Origin: Mycolicibacterium iranicum
GTDB taxonomy: Bacteria; Actinomycetota; Actinomycetes; Mycobacteriales; Mycobacteriaceae
Direction: 5' to 3'
Length of the DNA stretch: 64,000 nt
NCBI RefSeq assembly: GCF_002101705.1
Contig: NZ_LQPC01000073.1
Coordinates: 1 to 64,000 of the forward strand
Shown here: positions 50,395 through 59,245 of the stretch, piece after piece
How the letters are laid out: each line of letters begins with the position of its first letter
Numbering within the stretch: the stretch's first letter is position 1
Notes under the pieces: model-generated
Told to the model about the DNA's origin: nothing
Seen by the model: only the letters and a program-made list of their open reading frames with translations
Databases searched by the model: none
Translations under genes and position numbers: made by a program

Positions 50395-50504
50395 TACCGA
50401 AGCGCACAGTGAATGTACACCCATGCCCCGCCGCCCGAGGTGAGCCTTAAGTCCCTGCCTGCGTGGCAGCATGGCTTACAACGAAAGTGGTTCGAGGGAG
50501 TCCG

Positions 50505-51236
50505 GTGACGCGGGTGCGTTGGCTACAAGCGGTGGCCGTGATCGGCGCGACAGCGCTGCTTCTGGCCTCGAGCTGCTCGTGGCAGCTCGGCACGCTGGTG
50601 CCCGACGGTGTCCCGCCCCCGCCCGGCGATCCCGTCCCGCAAATAGACACCTACGCCAAGGGGCGGCCCGCCGACCAGTTGCGCGAGTGGGCCGCCGAGC
50701 GGGCGCCCGCCCTCGGCATTCCGGTGACCGCGCTGGAGGCCTATGCCTACGCCGCCAGGGTCGCCGAGGTCGAGAATCCCGACTGCCACCTGCCGTGGAC
50801 GACGCTGGCCGGCATCGGCCAGGTGGAAAGCCATCACGGCACCTACCGCGGTTCGACCGTCGCGCCGGATGGCGAGGTGACGCCGCCGATCCGCGGTGTC
50901 CTGCTCGACGGGTCGAACGGAAACCTGGAGATCCTCGACCACGATTCCGTCAGTCACGATGGCGAAGAACCCTATGCCCGCGCGATGGGGCCGATGCAGT
51001 TCATCCCGGAGACGTGGCGGCTCTACGGTGTCGACGCCAACAACGACGGCGACATCAGCGCCGACAACATCGACGATGCGGCCCTGTCGGCGGCGGGCTA
51101 TCTGTGTTGGCGCGGCAAGGATCTATCGAAGCCGCGGGGGTGGATGGAGGCGTTGCGCGCCTACAACCATTCCGACGCGTACGCCCGCAATGTGCGCGAC
51201 TGGGCGACGGCCTACGCCCAGGGACATCCGCTCTGA
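50505..51236 (+). CDS. lpqU: LpqU-like lytic transglycosylase lipoprotein
   Basis: A 243-residue envelope protein. Signal peptide with lipobox-like ASSC (C24), then an SLT-like domain (about 75-243) with IGQVESHHGTYRG carrying the catalytic Glu, AMGPMQFIPETW and NNDGDISADNI. It cleaves peptidoglycan glycan strands. GTG 50505 is preceded by GAGGGAG. It corresponds to Rv1022 and precedes eno. Confidence 0.9.
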   Translation: MTRVRWLQAVAVIGATALLLASSCSWQLGTLVPDGVPPPPGDPVPQIDTYAKGRPADQLREWAAERAPALGIPVTALEAYAYAARVAEVENPDCHLPWTTLAGIGQVESHHGTYRGSTVAPDGEVTPPIRGVLLDGSNGNLEILDHDSVSHDGEEPYARAMGPMQFIPETWRLYGVDANNDGDISADNIDDAALSAAGYLCWRGKDLSKPRGWMEALRAYNHSDAYARNVRDWATAYAQGHPL

Positions 51237-51308
51237 CATCACCCGCTGAACACGCACGCTCTAGGCTCAACACCGAAAACGTCCGAGCGAAAGACCCAGG
51301 AGGCGAAA

Positions 51309-52598
51309 GTGCCCATCATCGAGCAGGTCGGAGCCCGCGAGATCCTCGATTCCCGGGGAAACCCGACGGTCGAGGTGGAGGTGGGCCTGCTGGACGGAAC
51401 CGTGGCCCGGGCGGCCGTGCCGTCGGGCGCGTCGACGGGCGAGCATGAGGCCGTCGAGCTGCGCGACGGCGGTTCCCGCTACCTCGGTAAGGGCGTCGAG
51501 AAGGCCGTCGAGGCGGTGCTCGACGAGATCGCGCCTGCGGTGATCGGGTTGGGCGCCGACGAACAGCGGCTCGTGGATCAGGCGTTGTTGGATCTCGACG
51601 GCACCCCCGACAAGTCGCGGTTGGGCGCGAACGCGATCCTCGGTGTCTCTCTGGCGGTGGCCAAGGCCGCCGCGCAGGCGGCCGAGCTGCCCCTGTTCCG
51701 CTACATCGGTGGACCGAACGCCCACATCCTTCCCGTGCCGATGATGAACATCATCAACGGCGGCGCCCATGCCGACACCGGCGTCGACGTCCAGGAATTC
51801 ATGATCGCCCCGATCGGCGCCCCGAGCTTCAAGGAGGCGCTGCGCTGGGGTGCCGAGGTGTATCACTCGCTGAAGTCGGTGCTCAAGAAGCAGGGGCTGG
51901 CCACCGGCCTCGGCGATGAGGGCGGTTTCGCACCCGACCTGCCCGGCACCAAGGCGGCGCTGGATCTGATCGGTACGGCCATCGAGGCGGCCGGGTTGAA
52001 GGTCGGCAGCGATGTCGCGCTGGCCCTCGACGTCGCCGCGACGGAGTTCTACACCGACGGCACCGGCTACGCGTTCGAGAAGGAGACGCGCACCGCTGAT
52101 CAGATGGCCGCGTTCTACGCCGACCTGTTGGGCGCCTACCCGCTGGTGTCGATCGAGGATCCGCTGTCGGAGGACGACTGGGACGGCTGGGTCGCGCTGA
52201 CCACCGCGATCGGTGACAGGGTGCAGCTCGTCGGCGACGACCTGTTCGTCACCAACCCCGAGCGGTTGGAGGACGGCATCGAAAAGGGCGCCGCCAACGC
52301 CCTTTTGGTGAAGGTGAACCAGATCGGCACGCTGACCGAGACGCTCGACGCGGTGTCGTTGGCCCACAACGCCGGCTACAAGACCATGATGAGCCACCGC
52401 AGCGGCGAGACCGAGGACACCACGATCGCCGACCTGGCGGTGGCGGTCGGCAGCGGTCAGATCAAGACCGGTGCACCGGCCCGCAGCGAGCGGGTGGCGA
52501 AGTACAACCAACTGCTGCGCATCGAGGAGGAACTCGGCGATGCGGCTCGCTACGCCGGCGACCTCGCCTTCCCGCGCTTCAGTGTGGAGACCAAATAG
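51309..52598 (+). CDS. eno: Enolase
   Basis: A 429-residue glycolytic enzyme converting 2-phosphoglycerate to phosphoenolpyruvate. SGASTGEHEAVELRDG, MNIINGGAHADTGVDVQEFM, GDEGGFAPD, the signature LVKVNQIGTL and SGETEDTTIADLAVA. GTG start with AGGAGG 6 nt upstream. Full length. It corresponds to Rv1023 and leads an operon-like run with divIC, DUF501 and ppx. Confidence 0.98.
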   Translation: MPIIEQVGAREILDSRGNPTVEVEVGLLDGTVARAAVPSGASTGEHEAVELRDGGSRYLGKGVEKAVEAVLDEIAPAVIGLGADEQRLVDQALLDLDGTPDKSRLGANAILGVSLAVAKAAAQAAELPLFRYIGGPNAHILPVPMMNIINGGAHADTGVDVQEFMIAPIGAPSFKEALRWGAEVYHSLKSVLKKQGLATGLGDEGGFAPDLPGTKAALDLIGTAIEAAGLKVGSDVALALDVAATEFYTDGTGYAFEKETRTADQMAAFYADLLGAYPLVSIEDPLSEDDWDGWVALTTAIGDRVQLVGDDLFVTNPERLEDGIEKGAANALLVKVNQIGTLTETLDAVSLAHNAGYKTMMSHRSGETEDTTIADLAVAVGSGQIKTGAPARSERVAKYNQLLRIEEELGDAARYAGDLAFPRFSVETK

Positions 52599-52601
52599 CC
52601 C

Positions 52602-53321
52602 GTGCCCGAAGCGAAGCGGCCCGATCCGAAGCGGCGTACCGGCGGGGACGCGAGGAGCAAGAAGGCTCCCGCGTCCCGTCCGGCCAGGCCCGGTGACGGC
52701 GGGCGCGCAAAGCCGCGAGGAACGTCGGCACGCCGGGAGGCGCCCCGCGCGGCGCCGACCGCGCCGACACAGGAGGATGCGGAGTTCGTCGATCTCGCAG
52801 ACACTCCCGAGGGTGGCTCGATCCGGGAGTCGATCATCGCGTCGGCGGAGGCGGCTGCAGAGCAGCGGTTCGGTTCGGCCGCGCGGCGGGCGGCGATCCT
52901 CGCAGCGGTCATCTGTGTGCTGACGTTGACGATCGCCGGGCCGGTGCGGACCTACTTCGCTCAGCGCACCGAGATGAAGCAGCTCGAGGCCAGCGAAGCT
53001 CAACTGCGAGAACAGATCGCGGACCTGGAGGAGCAGAAGGCCAAGCTCGCCGACCCGGTGTTCATCGCCGCGCAGGCGCGCGAGCGGCTCGGCTTCGTGA
53101 TGCCTGGCGAGACGCCGTATCAGGTGCAGCTTCCTCCGGGTGCCGCGGCGCCCGGCGCGCCGACCACCGACCTGGCCGAGACGAAGAGCAACGACCCGTG
53201 GTACACCGCGCTGTGGCACACGATCGCCGAAGCGCCCCACGGTGTTCCGCCGACACCGCCTCCTGGTGCACCGTCGGCGCCAGAGCCCATCCCGCCTAGT
53301 GCGCCCCCGCCCGGTGGTTGA
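52602..53321 (+). CDS. FtsB/DivIC-family septum protein
   Basis: A 239-residue bitopic protein: long basic/Ala/Pro cytoplasmic N-terminus (1-95), one membrane segment (about 100-118, AAILAAVICVLTLTIAG), a coiled coil (about 125-160, LRDQIADLEEQ-like), and the DivIC C-terminal block (AQARERLGFVMPGETPY), then a Pro-rich tail. It is the divisome FtsB/DivIC protein (Rv1024). GTG 52602 begins 3 bases after the eno stop. Confidence 0.92.
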   Translation: MPEAKRPDPKRRTGGDARSKKAPASRPARPGDGGRAKPRGTSARREAPRAAPTAPTQEDAEFVDLADTPEGGSIRESIIASAEAAAEQRFGSAARRAAILAAVICVLTLTIAGPVRTYFAQRTEMKQLEASEAQLREQIADLEEQKAKLADPVFIAAQARERLGFVMPGETPYQVQLPPGAAAPGAPTTDLAETKSNDPWYTALWHTIAEAPHGVPPTPPPGAPSAPEPIPPSAPPPGG

Positions 53322-53805
53322 GCAGTCTGATCTCGACGCGGTGGCGCGGCAGCTGGGTCGGGAGCCTCGCGGTGTGCTCGAGATCGCCTATCGCTGTCCC
53401 AACGGTGAGCCCGGCGTCGTCAAGACCGCACCCAAACTGCCTGACGGAACGCCGTTTCCGACGCTGTACTACCTGACCCACCCGGTGCTGACGGCCGCAG
53501 CCAGTCGCCTGGAGTCTTCGGGCATGATGCGTGAGATGACCGAACGGCTGGCCGAGGATGCGGACCTGGCCGCCGCCTACCGGCAGGCGCACGAATCGTT
53601 CCTGGAGGAGCGCGATGCCATCGAGCCGTTGGGGACGACATTCTCCGGGGGCGGAATGCCCGACCGGGTCAAATGCCTGCACGTGGTGATTGCTCATTCC
53701 CTGGCGAAAGGGCCCGGGGTCAACCCGTTCGGTGACGAGGCGTTGGCGGTGCTGGCCGCCGAGCCCGAGATGGCGGGAATTCTGGACAGGAAGGTGTGGA
53801 CGTGA
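53314..53805 (+). CDS. DUF501 family protein
   Basis: A 163-residue soluble protein of the conserved DUF501 family (Rv1025). Blocks are PFPTLYYLTHP, GGMPDRVKCLHVVIAHSLAKGPGVNP. Function unknown, but it is nearly always between divIC and ppx in actinobacteria. The GTG at 53314 overlaps the divIC stop, and the ppx start overlaps its stop. Confidence 0.92.
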   Translation: MVEQSDLDAVARQLGREPRGVLEIAYRCPNGEPGVVKTAPKLPDGTPFPTLYYLTHPVLTAAASRLESSGMMREMTERLAEDADLAAAYRQAHESFLEERDAIEPLGTTFSGGGMPDRVKCLHVVIAHSLAKGPGVNPFGDEALAVLAAEPEMAGILDRKVWT

Positions 53806-54737
53806 GGGTCGCGGCGGTCGACTGTGGGACGAATTCGATCAGGTTGCTGATCGCCGACGTCATCGACGGCCGCCTGCGCGACGTCCACCGCGAGATGCGC
53901 ATCGTGCGTCTGGGGCAGGGTGTCGACGCGACCGGCGAGTTCGCGCCGGAAGCGTTGGCGCGCACCAGAATTGCATTGAGCGCCTATGCCGAGCTGATGC
54001 GTCGTCACGACGTCGGCGCGGTCCGGATGGTCGCGACGTCGGCGGCGCGTGACGTGTCCAACCGTGAAGAGTTCTTCGCGATGACGTCGGAGGTGCTCGG
54101 GTCCGTCGTCCCCGGCGCGGTGGCCGAGGTGATCACCGGCACCGAGGAAGCGGGCTTGTCGTTCTACGGCGCGGTCGGCGATCTCGATTCCGCCGCAGCG
54201 CCTTTCGTGGTGGTCGACCTCGGTGGCGGGTCCACGGAGGTGGTGCTCGGCTCCGAGGACGCGGAGGCGGGGTACTCCGCGGACATCGGTTGTGTGCGGC
54301 TCACCGAGCGGTGCCTGCGGTCCGATCCGCCCACGGGAGACGAGATCGACGCGGCGCGGGCAGTCGTGCGTGACGCCCTGGCCGAGGTGTTGCGGCAGGT
54401 GCCCGTCCAGAAGGCCCGGACGTGGGTGGGCGTCGCGGGAACGATGACAACGCTCGCCGCTCTCGCGCAGAAGATGGCGACCTACGACTCCGATGCGATC
54501 CATCTGTCGCGTGTCAGCTTCGACGAGCTGCTTCCCGTTTGTGCCGAACTGTTGGCCATGACGCGCGAGCAGCGTGCGGCGCTGGGGCCGATGCACGAGG
54601 GCCGGGTCGACGTCATCGGCGGCGGCGCGCTGATCGTGCAGGAGCTGGCCGGGGTGCTGGGTGAGAAGGCCGGCATCACCGACCTGGTGGTCAGCGAGCA
54701 CGACATCCTCGACGGCATCGCACTGTCCATCGCCTGA
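53802..54737 (+). CDS. ppx: Exopolyphosphatase/guanosine pentaphosphatase family
   Basis: A 311-residue member of the Ppx/GppA family. ASKHA-fold motifs are DCGTNSIRLLIAD near the N-terminus and VVVDLGGGSTEVVLG near 140. Mycobacterial members hydrolyse short-chain polyphosphate or pppGpp. The GTG 53802 overlaps the DUF501 stop and follows GGAAGG by 7 nt. Rv1026 orthologue. Confidence 0.94.
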   Translation: MRVAAVDCGTNSIRLLIADVIDGRLRDVHREMRIVRLGQGVDATGEFAPEALARTRIALSAYAELMRRHDVGAVRMVATSAARDVSNREEFFAMTSEVLGSVVPGAVAEVITGTEEAGLSFYGAVGDLDSAAAPFVVVDLGGGSTEVVLGSEDAEAGYSADIGCVRLTERCLRSDPPTGDEIDAARAVVRDALAEVLRQVPVQKARTWVGVAGTMTTLAALAQKMATYDSDAIHLSRVSFDELLPVCAELLAMTREQRAALGPMHEGRVDVIGGGALIVQELAGVLGEKAGITDLVVSEHDILDGIALSIA

Positions 54738-54742
54738 GCCTT

Positions 54743-54805
54743 CGCCGAAACTGCATTCCACGCGCAAAAAGTCGCGGAGAGGCCGCGTGGAATGCAGTTT
54801 CGGCG
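54743..54805. repeat. Long inverted repeat (palindromic family 1, copy B)
   Basis: Two perfect 22-bp arms, 54743-54764 and 54784-54805, with a 19-nt loop, between the convergent ends of ppx and the DUF4383 gene. The arm contains GCCGAAACTGCATTCC, shared with the repeat at 869-933. It is likely a bidirectional transcription terminator as well as a dispersed element. Confidence 0.88.
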
Positions 54806-55273
54806 CTAGTGGGAGGGTGCTCGGCGCAGCCGCGGCCGGCGCTTGGTCGGGTCGTGCTGGCCGCCCAGCGTCACGCCGAGCAGCACCATGACCGCGCCCA
54901 AGCCCAGGTGCAGCCAGTTGGTGGCGGTGTTGAGCGGGATGACGTGGGCGTCGCTGCCGAATTCGACGAGCACGCCGTAGAGCCATAGCCCCAGGTAGAG
55001 CAGCCCGCCGCCCAATAGGTACGCACGCGCACCGGCGTAGGTGCGCGCGAAGTAGAAGCCGGCGGCGCCGACGGCCAGGTGCACGATATTGAGCCCGGCC
55101 GACACCACGAACGTGCCGAAAAGCCTTGCGCCGGAATGCTGTCCGATCCAGCCGAGCTCGCCGAGGTTTGACGTGACGCCGGGGATGAAGCTCAGCACGC
55201 CGATGAGCAAGAGCGCACCCGCCATGATCAGAGCCGCGCCCTGGACCGCCATGTATTTGGGGTGTTCGGACAT
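54806..55273 (-). CDS. DUF4383 membrane protein
   Basis: A 155-residue membrane protein with four hydrophobic segments (about 10-32, 55-75, 83-103, 122-140) and GLNIVHLAVGAAGF in the second, typical of DUF4383. Basic C-terminus. GGGAGG precedes the ATG. Function unknown. Its stop lies right against the inverted repeat. Confidence 0.85.
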   Translation of the reverse strand: MSEHPKYMAVQGAALIMAGALLLIGVLSFIPGVTSNLGELGWIGQHSGARLFGTFVVSAGLNIVHLAVGAAGFYFARTYAGARAYLLGGGLLYLGLWLYGVLVEFGSDAHVIPLNTATNWLHLGLGAVMVLLGVTLGGQHDPTKRRPRLRRAPSH

Positions 55274-55353
55274 TCGCGCCTCCCGTCACGACGAGCCATA
55301 TTGACGTCTGTGATGGGGAGATACCCAACTTGCGACGGGCATAACATCCGGTC

Positions 55354-57225
55354 TCAGGAGCGCAGGATCGGTCCCAGTGCGTCGAGCACCGACGGGTCTT
55401 CGATCGTCGACGGCACCGGCTCGTCACGGCCCGCCGCGAGCCCGCGCATGGTCTTGCGCAGGATCTTCCCCGAGCGGGTCTTCGGCAGCGCGGGAACCAC
55501 GTCGACGAGCTTGAACGCGGCGACCGCACCGATCTCGTCGCGGACCAGTTTGACGAGCTCTTCGGCAAGCCCCTCGGCGGAGGCGCCGGACTTGACGACG
55601 ACCAGGCCGCGCGGGGCCTGGCCCTTGATCTCGTCGGCCACGCCGATGACCGCGCACTCGGCCACGGCCGGGTGGGTGGCCAGCACCTCTTCGATCGCGC
55701 CGGTCGACAGGCGGTGCCCGGCGACGTTGATGACGTCGTCGATGCGTCCCATCACGAACAGGTAGCCGTCGTCGTCGTAGCGGCCGCCGTCGCCGGTGAG
55801 GTAGTAGCCGGGGTACTCGGTGAGGTAGGACGCCCGGTAGCGGTCTTGCGCGTTCCACAGCGTCGGCAGTGTCCCCGGCGGCAGGGGAAGCCGGATGCAG
55901 ATCGCGCCCTCTTTGCCGGCGGGGCAGTCGTGCCCGTGCTCGTCGAGGATCCGGACGTCGTAGCCGGGCATCGGGACGGTGGGGGAGCCGGCCTTGATCG
56001 GAAGTTGTTCGGCGCCCATCGGATTGGCGGCGATCGGCCAGCCGGTCTCGGTCTGCCACCAGTGGTCGATCACAGGGATGCCGAGCTTCTCCGATGCCCA
56101 GTGATAGGTGTCGGGGTCAAGGCGCTCGCCGGCCAGGAACAGATACTTCAACCTCGACAGGTCGTACTCGGAGACGTACTTGCCTTCCGGGTCCTCTTTG
56201 CGGATCGCGCGGATCGCCGTCGGCGCGGTGAACAGCGCCTTGACACCGTGCTCGGAGGCCACCCGCCAGAACGCCCCGGGGTCCGGGGTGCCGACCGGTT
56301 TACCCTCGTAGAGCACCGTCGTCGCACCCAGAAGCAAAGGGGCATAGACGATGTAGGAGTGGCCGACCACCCAGCCGACATCGGAGGCGGCCCAGAAGAC
56401 GTCGCCGGGGGCGATGTCGTAGATGTGGCGCATGCTCCACAGCAGCGCGACCGCATGGCCGCCGTTGTCGCGGACGATGCCCTTCGGTTTGCCCGTCGTG
56501 CCGGACGTGTACAGCACGTACAGCGGGTCGGTCGCGGCGACGGGTACGGCGTCGACGGGTTCGGCGCCCTTCATCACCTCGGCCCACTCCAGGTCGCGGC
56601 CCTCCACCAGGTCACAGCGCAGCCGATCCCGTTGCACCACAACGCAATGTGCAGGCGGATGCTCCGTCATCGCGATCGCGGCATCAAGCATCGGCTTGTA
56701 CTCCACGGCGCGCGTCGGCTCGATGCCGCACGACGCGGACACCACCACCGTCGGCCTGACGTCGTCGATGCGCACCGCGAGCTCGTGCGGCGCGAAGCCG
56801 CCGAACACGACCGAGTGCACGGCGCCGAGGCGCGCGCACGCGAGCATCGCGATGACGGCCTCGGGGATCATCGGCATGTAGATGACGACGCGGTCGCCCT
56901 TTCCGACGCCGAGGGAGCGCAGCACCCCGGCGAAGCGGGCGGTCTGATCCAGCAGCTCGGCGTAGGTGTAGACGCGCTTGGTGTCGGTGACCGCCGAGTC
57001 GTAGATCAGCGCGGGCTGTTCGCCGCGGCCGCTCTCCAGGTGGCGGTCCAGAGCATTGGCGCAGGTGTTCAGTTCGGCGTCGGGGAACCAGCGGTAGAAC
57101 GGCGGGTTGCTGTCGTCGAGGATTCGCTGTGGCGGCTTGGTCCAGGTCACGGCTTTGGCTGCGTCGGCCCAGAAGGCTGTCGGATCGTTGATGCTGGCGT
57201 CGAAGAGGTCGCGATACCCGGGCAT
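55354..57225 (-). CDS. prpE: Propionate-CoA ligase
   Basis: A 623-residue acyl-CoA synthetase of the acetyl/propionyl-CoA family. YTSGTTGKPKG (P-loop), DNGGHAVALLWSM (typical of PrpE), VFWAASDVGWVVGHSY and the catalytic Lys in PKTRSGKILRK. Propionate is the likely substrate, though acetate cannot be excluded. Lysine acetylation by Pat-type enzymes inhibits this family; a pat gene is in this window. TACGGT lies 6 nt before ATG 57225. Divergent from the hydrolase gene. Confidence 0.93.
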   Translation of the reverse strand: MPGYRDLFDASINDPTAFWADAAKAVTWTKPPQRILDDSNPPFYRWFPDAELNTCANALDRHLESGRGEQPALIYDSAVTDTKRVYTYAELLDQTARFAGVLRSLGVGKGDRVVIYMPMIPEAVIAMLACARLGAVHSVVFGGFAPHELAVRIDDVRPTVVVSASCGIEPTRAVEYKPMLDAAIAMTEHPPAHCVVVQRDRLRCDLVEGRDLEWAEVMKGAEPVDAVPVAATDPLYVLYTSGTTGKPKGIVRDNGGHAVALLWSMRHIYDIAPGDVFWAASDVGWVVGHSYIVYAPLLLGATTVLYEGKPVGTPDPGAFWRVASEHGVKALFTAPTAIRAIRKEDPEGKYVSEYDLSRLKYLFLAGERLDPDTYHWASEKLGIPVIDHWWQTETGWPIAANPMGAEQLPIKAGSPTVPMPGYDVRILDEHGHDCPAGKEGAICIRLPLPPGTLPTLWNAQDRYRASYLTEYPGYYLTGDGGRYDDDGYLFVMGRIDDVINVAGHRLSTGAIEEVLATHPAVAECAVIGVADEIKGQAPRGLVVVKSGASAEGLAEELVKLVRDEIGAVAAFKLVDVVPALPKTRSGKILRKTMRGLAAGRDEPVPSTIEDPSVLDALGPILRS

Positions 57226-57262
57226 ATCAGCACCGTAGACCCTCCCGATTACTCTCAGGGCC

Positions 57263-58135
57263 ATGACGAACCAACCCCCGCCAATTGGAGGGGTACGCAG
57301 ACGCCATGTGACTGTCAACGGAGTCAGTTTCCACGTGACCGAGGCGGGGCCGGAGGACGGCAGGCCCGTCCTGGCGTTGCATGGCTGGCCCCAGCATCAC
57401 TGGGTGTACCGGGACCTGCTGGCCGATCCGCCCGCCGGGCTGCGCATCATCGCTCCTGATCTGCCCGGCTACGGGTGGTCTGGGCCGCCGCCGCACCGGT
57501 GGGCCAAAGAGGACGTGGTCACCGATGTGGTCGCCCTCGTCGACGCGCTTGGGATCGACCGCTTCCTGCTCGTCGGCCACGACTGGGGCGGCTTTATCGG
57601 GCACCTGTTGACGCTGCGGATCCCGGAGCGCATCGACGCCTACCTCGCGCTGAACATCGCCCACCCGTGGGTCCCGCCGAAGGTCATGGCGCCGCACCTG
57701 TGGCGGTTCTTGCTGTACCAGCCGGTGGTGGCGTCGATCGGGGTGCCCCTGCAGCAACGCACCAAGTATTTGGAGAAATTCGTCTTCCGGGCGGCGGCGC
57801 CCAACCTCGACCCGGTGACGGTCCGCGTCTACGCCGACCGTTTCCGCGATCCGGTGGTCGCCCGCACCGCGCGCGACACCTATCGGACCTTCCTGCTCAA
57901 GGAGGTGCCTTCGGCGGTGCGCAATGGCGAGCGGCGGCGCTCGACGGTGCCGACCCGCGTGCTGTTCGGGAGAACAGACACTGCGATCCATCCGGACCTG
58001 GCCGCAGCGCAGACAGCTCGCTCCGACGATTACCAGATCGAGGTCGTCGAGGGTGGCCATTTCATCGTCGACGAGAGTCCACATCTGGTGCGCGCCAAGC
58101 TGATCGCACTCGCCGAGGAGTTCCCTGCCAAGTAG
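57263..58135 (+). CDS. Alpha/beta hydrolase, epoxide-hydrolase-like
   Basis: A 290-residue alpha/beta hydrolase. Oxyanion HGWPQ, nucleophile elbow GHDWGG with an Asp nucleophile, and the catalytic His in GGHFIVDE. An Asp nucleophile fits epoxide hydrolases or haloalkane dehalogenases; the HGWPQ motif points to the former. ATG 57263 has TACTCT exactly 7 nt upstream (leaderless), back to back with prpE's promoter. Confidence 0.88.
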   Translation: MTNQPPPIGGVRRRHVTVNGVSFHVTEAGPEDGRPVLALHGWPQHHWVYRDLLADPPAGLRIIAPDLPGYGWSGPPPHRWAKEDVVTDVVALVDALGIDRFLLVGHDWGGFIGHLLTLRIPERIDAYLALNIAHPWVPPKVMAPHLWRFLLYQPVVASIGVPLQQRTKYLEKFVFRAAAPNLDPVTVRVYADRFRDPVVARTARDTYRTFLLKEVPSAVRNGERRRSTVPTRVLFGRTDTAIHPDLAAAQTARSDDYQIEVVEGGHFIVDESPHLVRAKLIALAEEFPAK

Positions 58136-58147
58136 CCACCCCGGCGC

Positions 58148-58209
58148 CGCGGAATAGCATTCCGGGCTGCCAATTTGGCTCAGGCCGCAGCCAGGATTGC
58201 TATTCCGCG
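58148..58209. repeat. Inverted repeat between convergent genes
   Basis: Left arm 58148-58163 (CGCGGAATAGCATTCC) and right arm 58194-58209 match at 15 of 16 positions across a 30-nt loop. It lies between the hydrolase stop and the small membrane gene. It recalls palindromic family 1 in position and in the GGAAT/ATTCC motif but the core differs. Confidence 0.75.
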
Positions 58210-58214
58210 AGAGC

Positions 58215-58391
58215 CTAGTCGGACGTGCGCGAAGCGAATGCTGGGCGTCGATCAGATGTCGGCGCGCGCCGCGTGCCGTCGTCGCGGGTGTTGAGGTACC
58301 GGCACAGCAGCAGGACCGAGGCCGTTGCTGAGAGCAGCAGAATGACGAACAGAAGATCGAAGATCGTCGGGTCACCCATCTGAGAAGCCAT
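58215..58391 (-). CDS. Possible small membrane protein
   Basis: A 58-residue reading frame with one strong hydrophobic segment (about 9-30, IFDLLFVILLLSATASVLLL) flanked by acidic and basic ends (RYLNTRDDGTRR). Start ATG 58391 (or 58379) has no clear ribosome-binding site or -10. No homologue is recognised. It is co-directional with the ABC exporter downstream of it in the minus direction, but separated by 98 bases. Supported only by length, hydrophobicity and position. Confidence 0.4.
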   Translation of the reverse strand: MASQMGDPTIFDLLFVILLLSATASVLLLCRYLNTRDDGTRRAPTSDRRPAFASRTSD

Positions 58392-58489
58392 GCTTCGATT
58401 CCACGCGCGCTCTGGCTTGCTCGCCACAATCTTTACGGCATCCAAACGGCCGGCCGTCGTTTCTTGACGTTCCGATGACGACGGACTGG

Positions 58490-59245
58490 TCAGGCGGCCT
58501 TCTTGGTCATGACGTGTCGGTACAGTGGCCACGCCAGCGCGAGGTTGTACGCAACTCCCGCGAGTAGGTACGGCCACCAGAGCCCGCCGGCGGTGGCGAC
58601 CCAGAAGGCTTTCGCTGCCCAGTAGGGCGGCAGGACCCCGAATGCCAGGTTCCAGGCCGAGTCGACGAACCATGGCAGGCACGGAAGCCCGGCGATGATG
58701 ATGCCGTGCAGTCGCACCATGGCAATGCCCTGGATCTTGTTGTTGGCCACCGCGACGATCGTCAACATCGTGACGACGGCGGCGAATCCGGCGACCATCC
58801 CGATCGGCACCAGTGTCAGGGTCAGGCCTGGCCGCAGAAGTCCGCTGAAAGTCATCGTGGTCACGACGTAGGCGGTGGTGACGGCGACGACGGTCGCCGC
58901 GCGGTAGGACAAAAACGCGCCCAAGGGCACCGGCGCGACGCGCAACACCGTCAAGGTGCCGCTGTCGACTTCGTCGAGGACCAGGAATGCCGCGAGCGCT
59001 CCGGCGATGATGATGCTGGTGAGCAGCAGCAGCGCGGTGATGACGAGCGGGTAGTAGGGCACGAGGTTGAAGTCGTAGCGCCGCAGCAGGGTATCGGTGA
59101 GGGGTGGGATGAGGAGGACGGTGCCGCCGGTCCAGATCACGGGAGCGAGCACAAGCATGACGAGGAGCGGGTCTCGGTAGGTCCCACGAAGATCATTGCG
59201 GCCGAACGATATCCAGGCGCGAAGCACTGAGCGATCAGGCATCAT
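58490..59245 (-). CDS. ABC-2 type permease (second subunit)
   Basis: A 251-residue membrane protein with about six hydrophobic segments, long periplasmic loop after segment 1 and TLTVLRVAPVPLG (cytoplasmic ABC-2 coupling region). Start overlaps the stop of the first permease gene (ATGA at 59245-59242). With 59242-59946 and the ATPase it forms a heteromeric exporter. No substrate is evident. Confidence 0.9.
   Translation of the reverse strand: MMPDRSVLRAWISFGRNDLRGTYRDPLLVMLVLAPVIWTGGTVLLIPPLTDTLLRRYDFNLVPYYPLVITALLLLTSIIIAGALAAFLVLDEVDSGTLTVLRVAPVPLGAFLSYRAATVVAVTTAYVVTTMTFSGLLRPGLTLTLVPIGMVAGFAAVVTMLTIVAVANNKIQGIAMVRLHGIIIAGLPCLPWFVDSAWNLAFGVLPPYWAAKAFWVATAGGLWWPYLLAGVAYNLALAWPLYRHVMTKKAA

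Noticed and set aside
55672..57459. A 595-codon open frame on the plus strand
   Set aside because: It is antisense to prpE over almost its whole length and has no recognisable domain.
58215..58391. KdpF-like peptide
   Set aside because: The length and single membrane segment suggested it, but kdpFABC is not adjacent and no KdpF-like sequence is seen; kept only as a low-confidence small membrane gene.
57227..58429. A 400-codon open frame on the minus strand
   Set aside because: It lies opposite the epoxide-hydrolase-like gene, which has clear catalytic motifs; the minus frame is Arg/His/Pro-rich with no domain, typical of an antisense shadow in GC-rich DNA.
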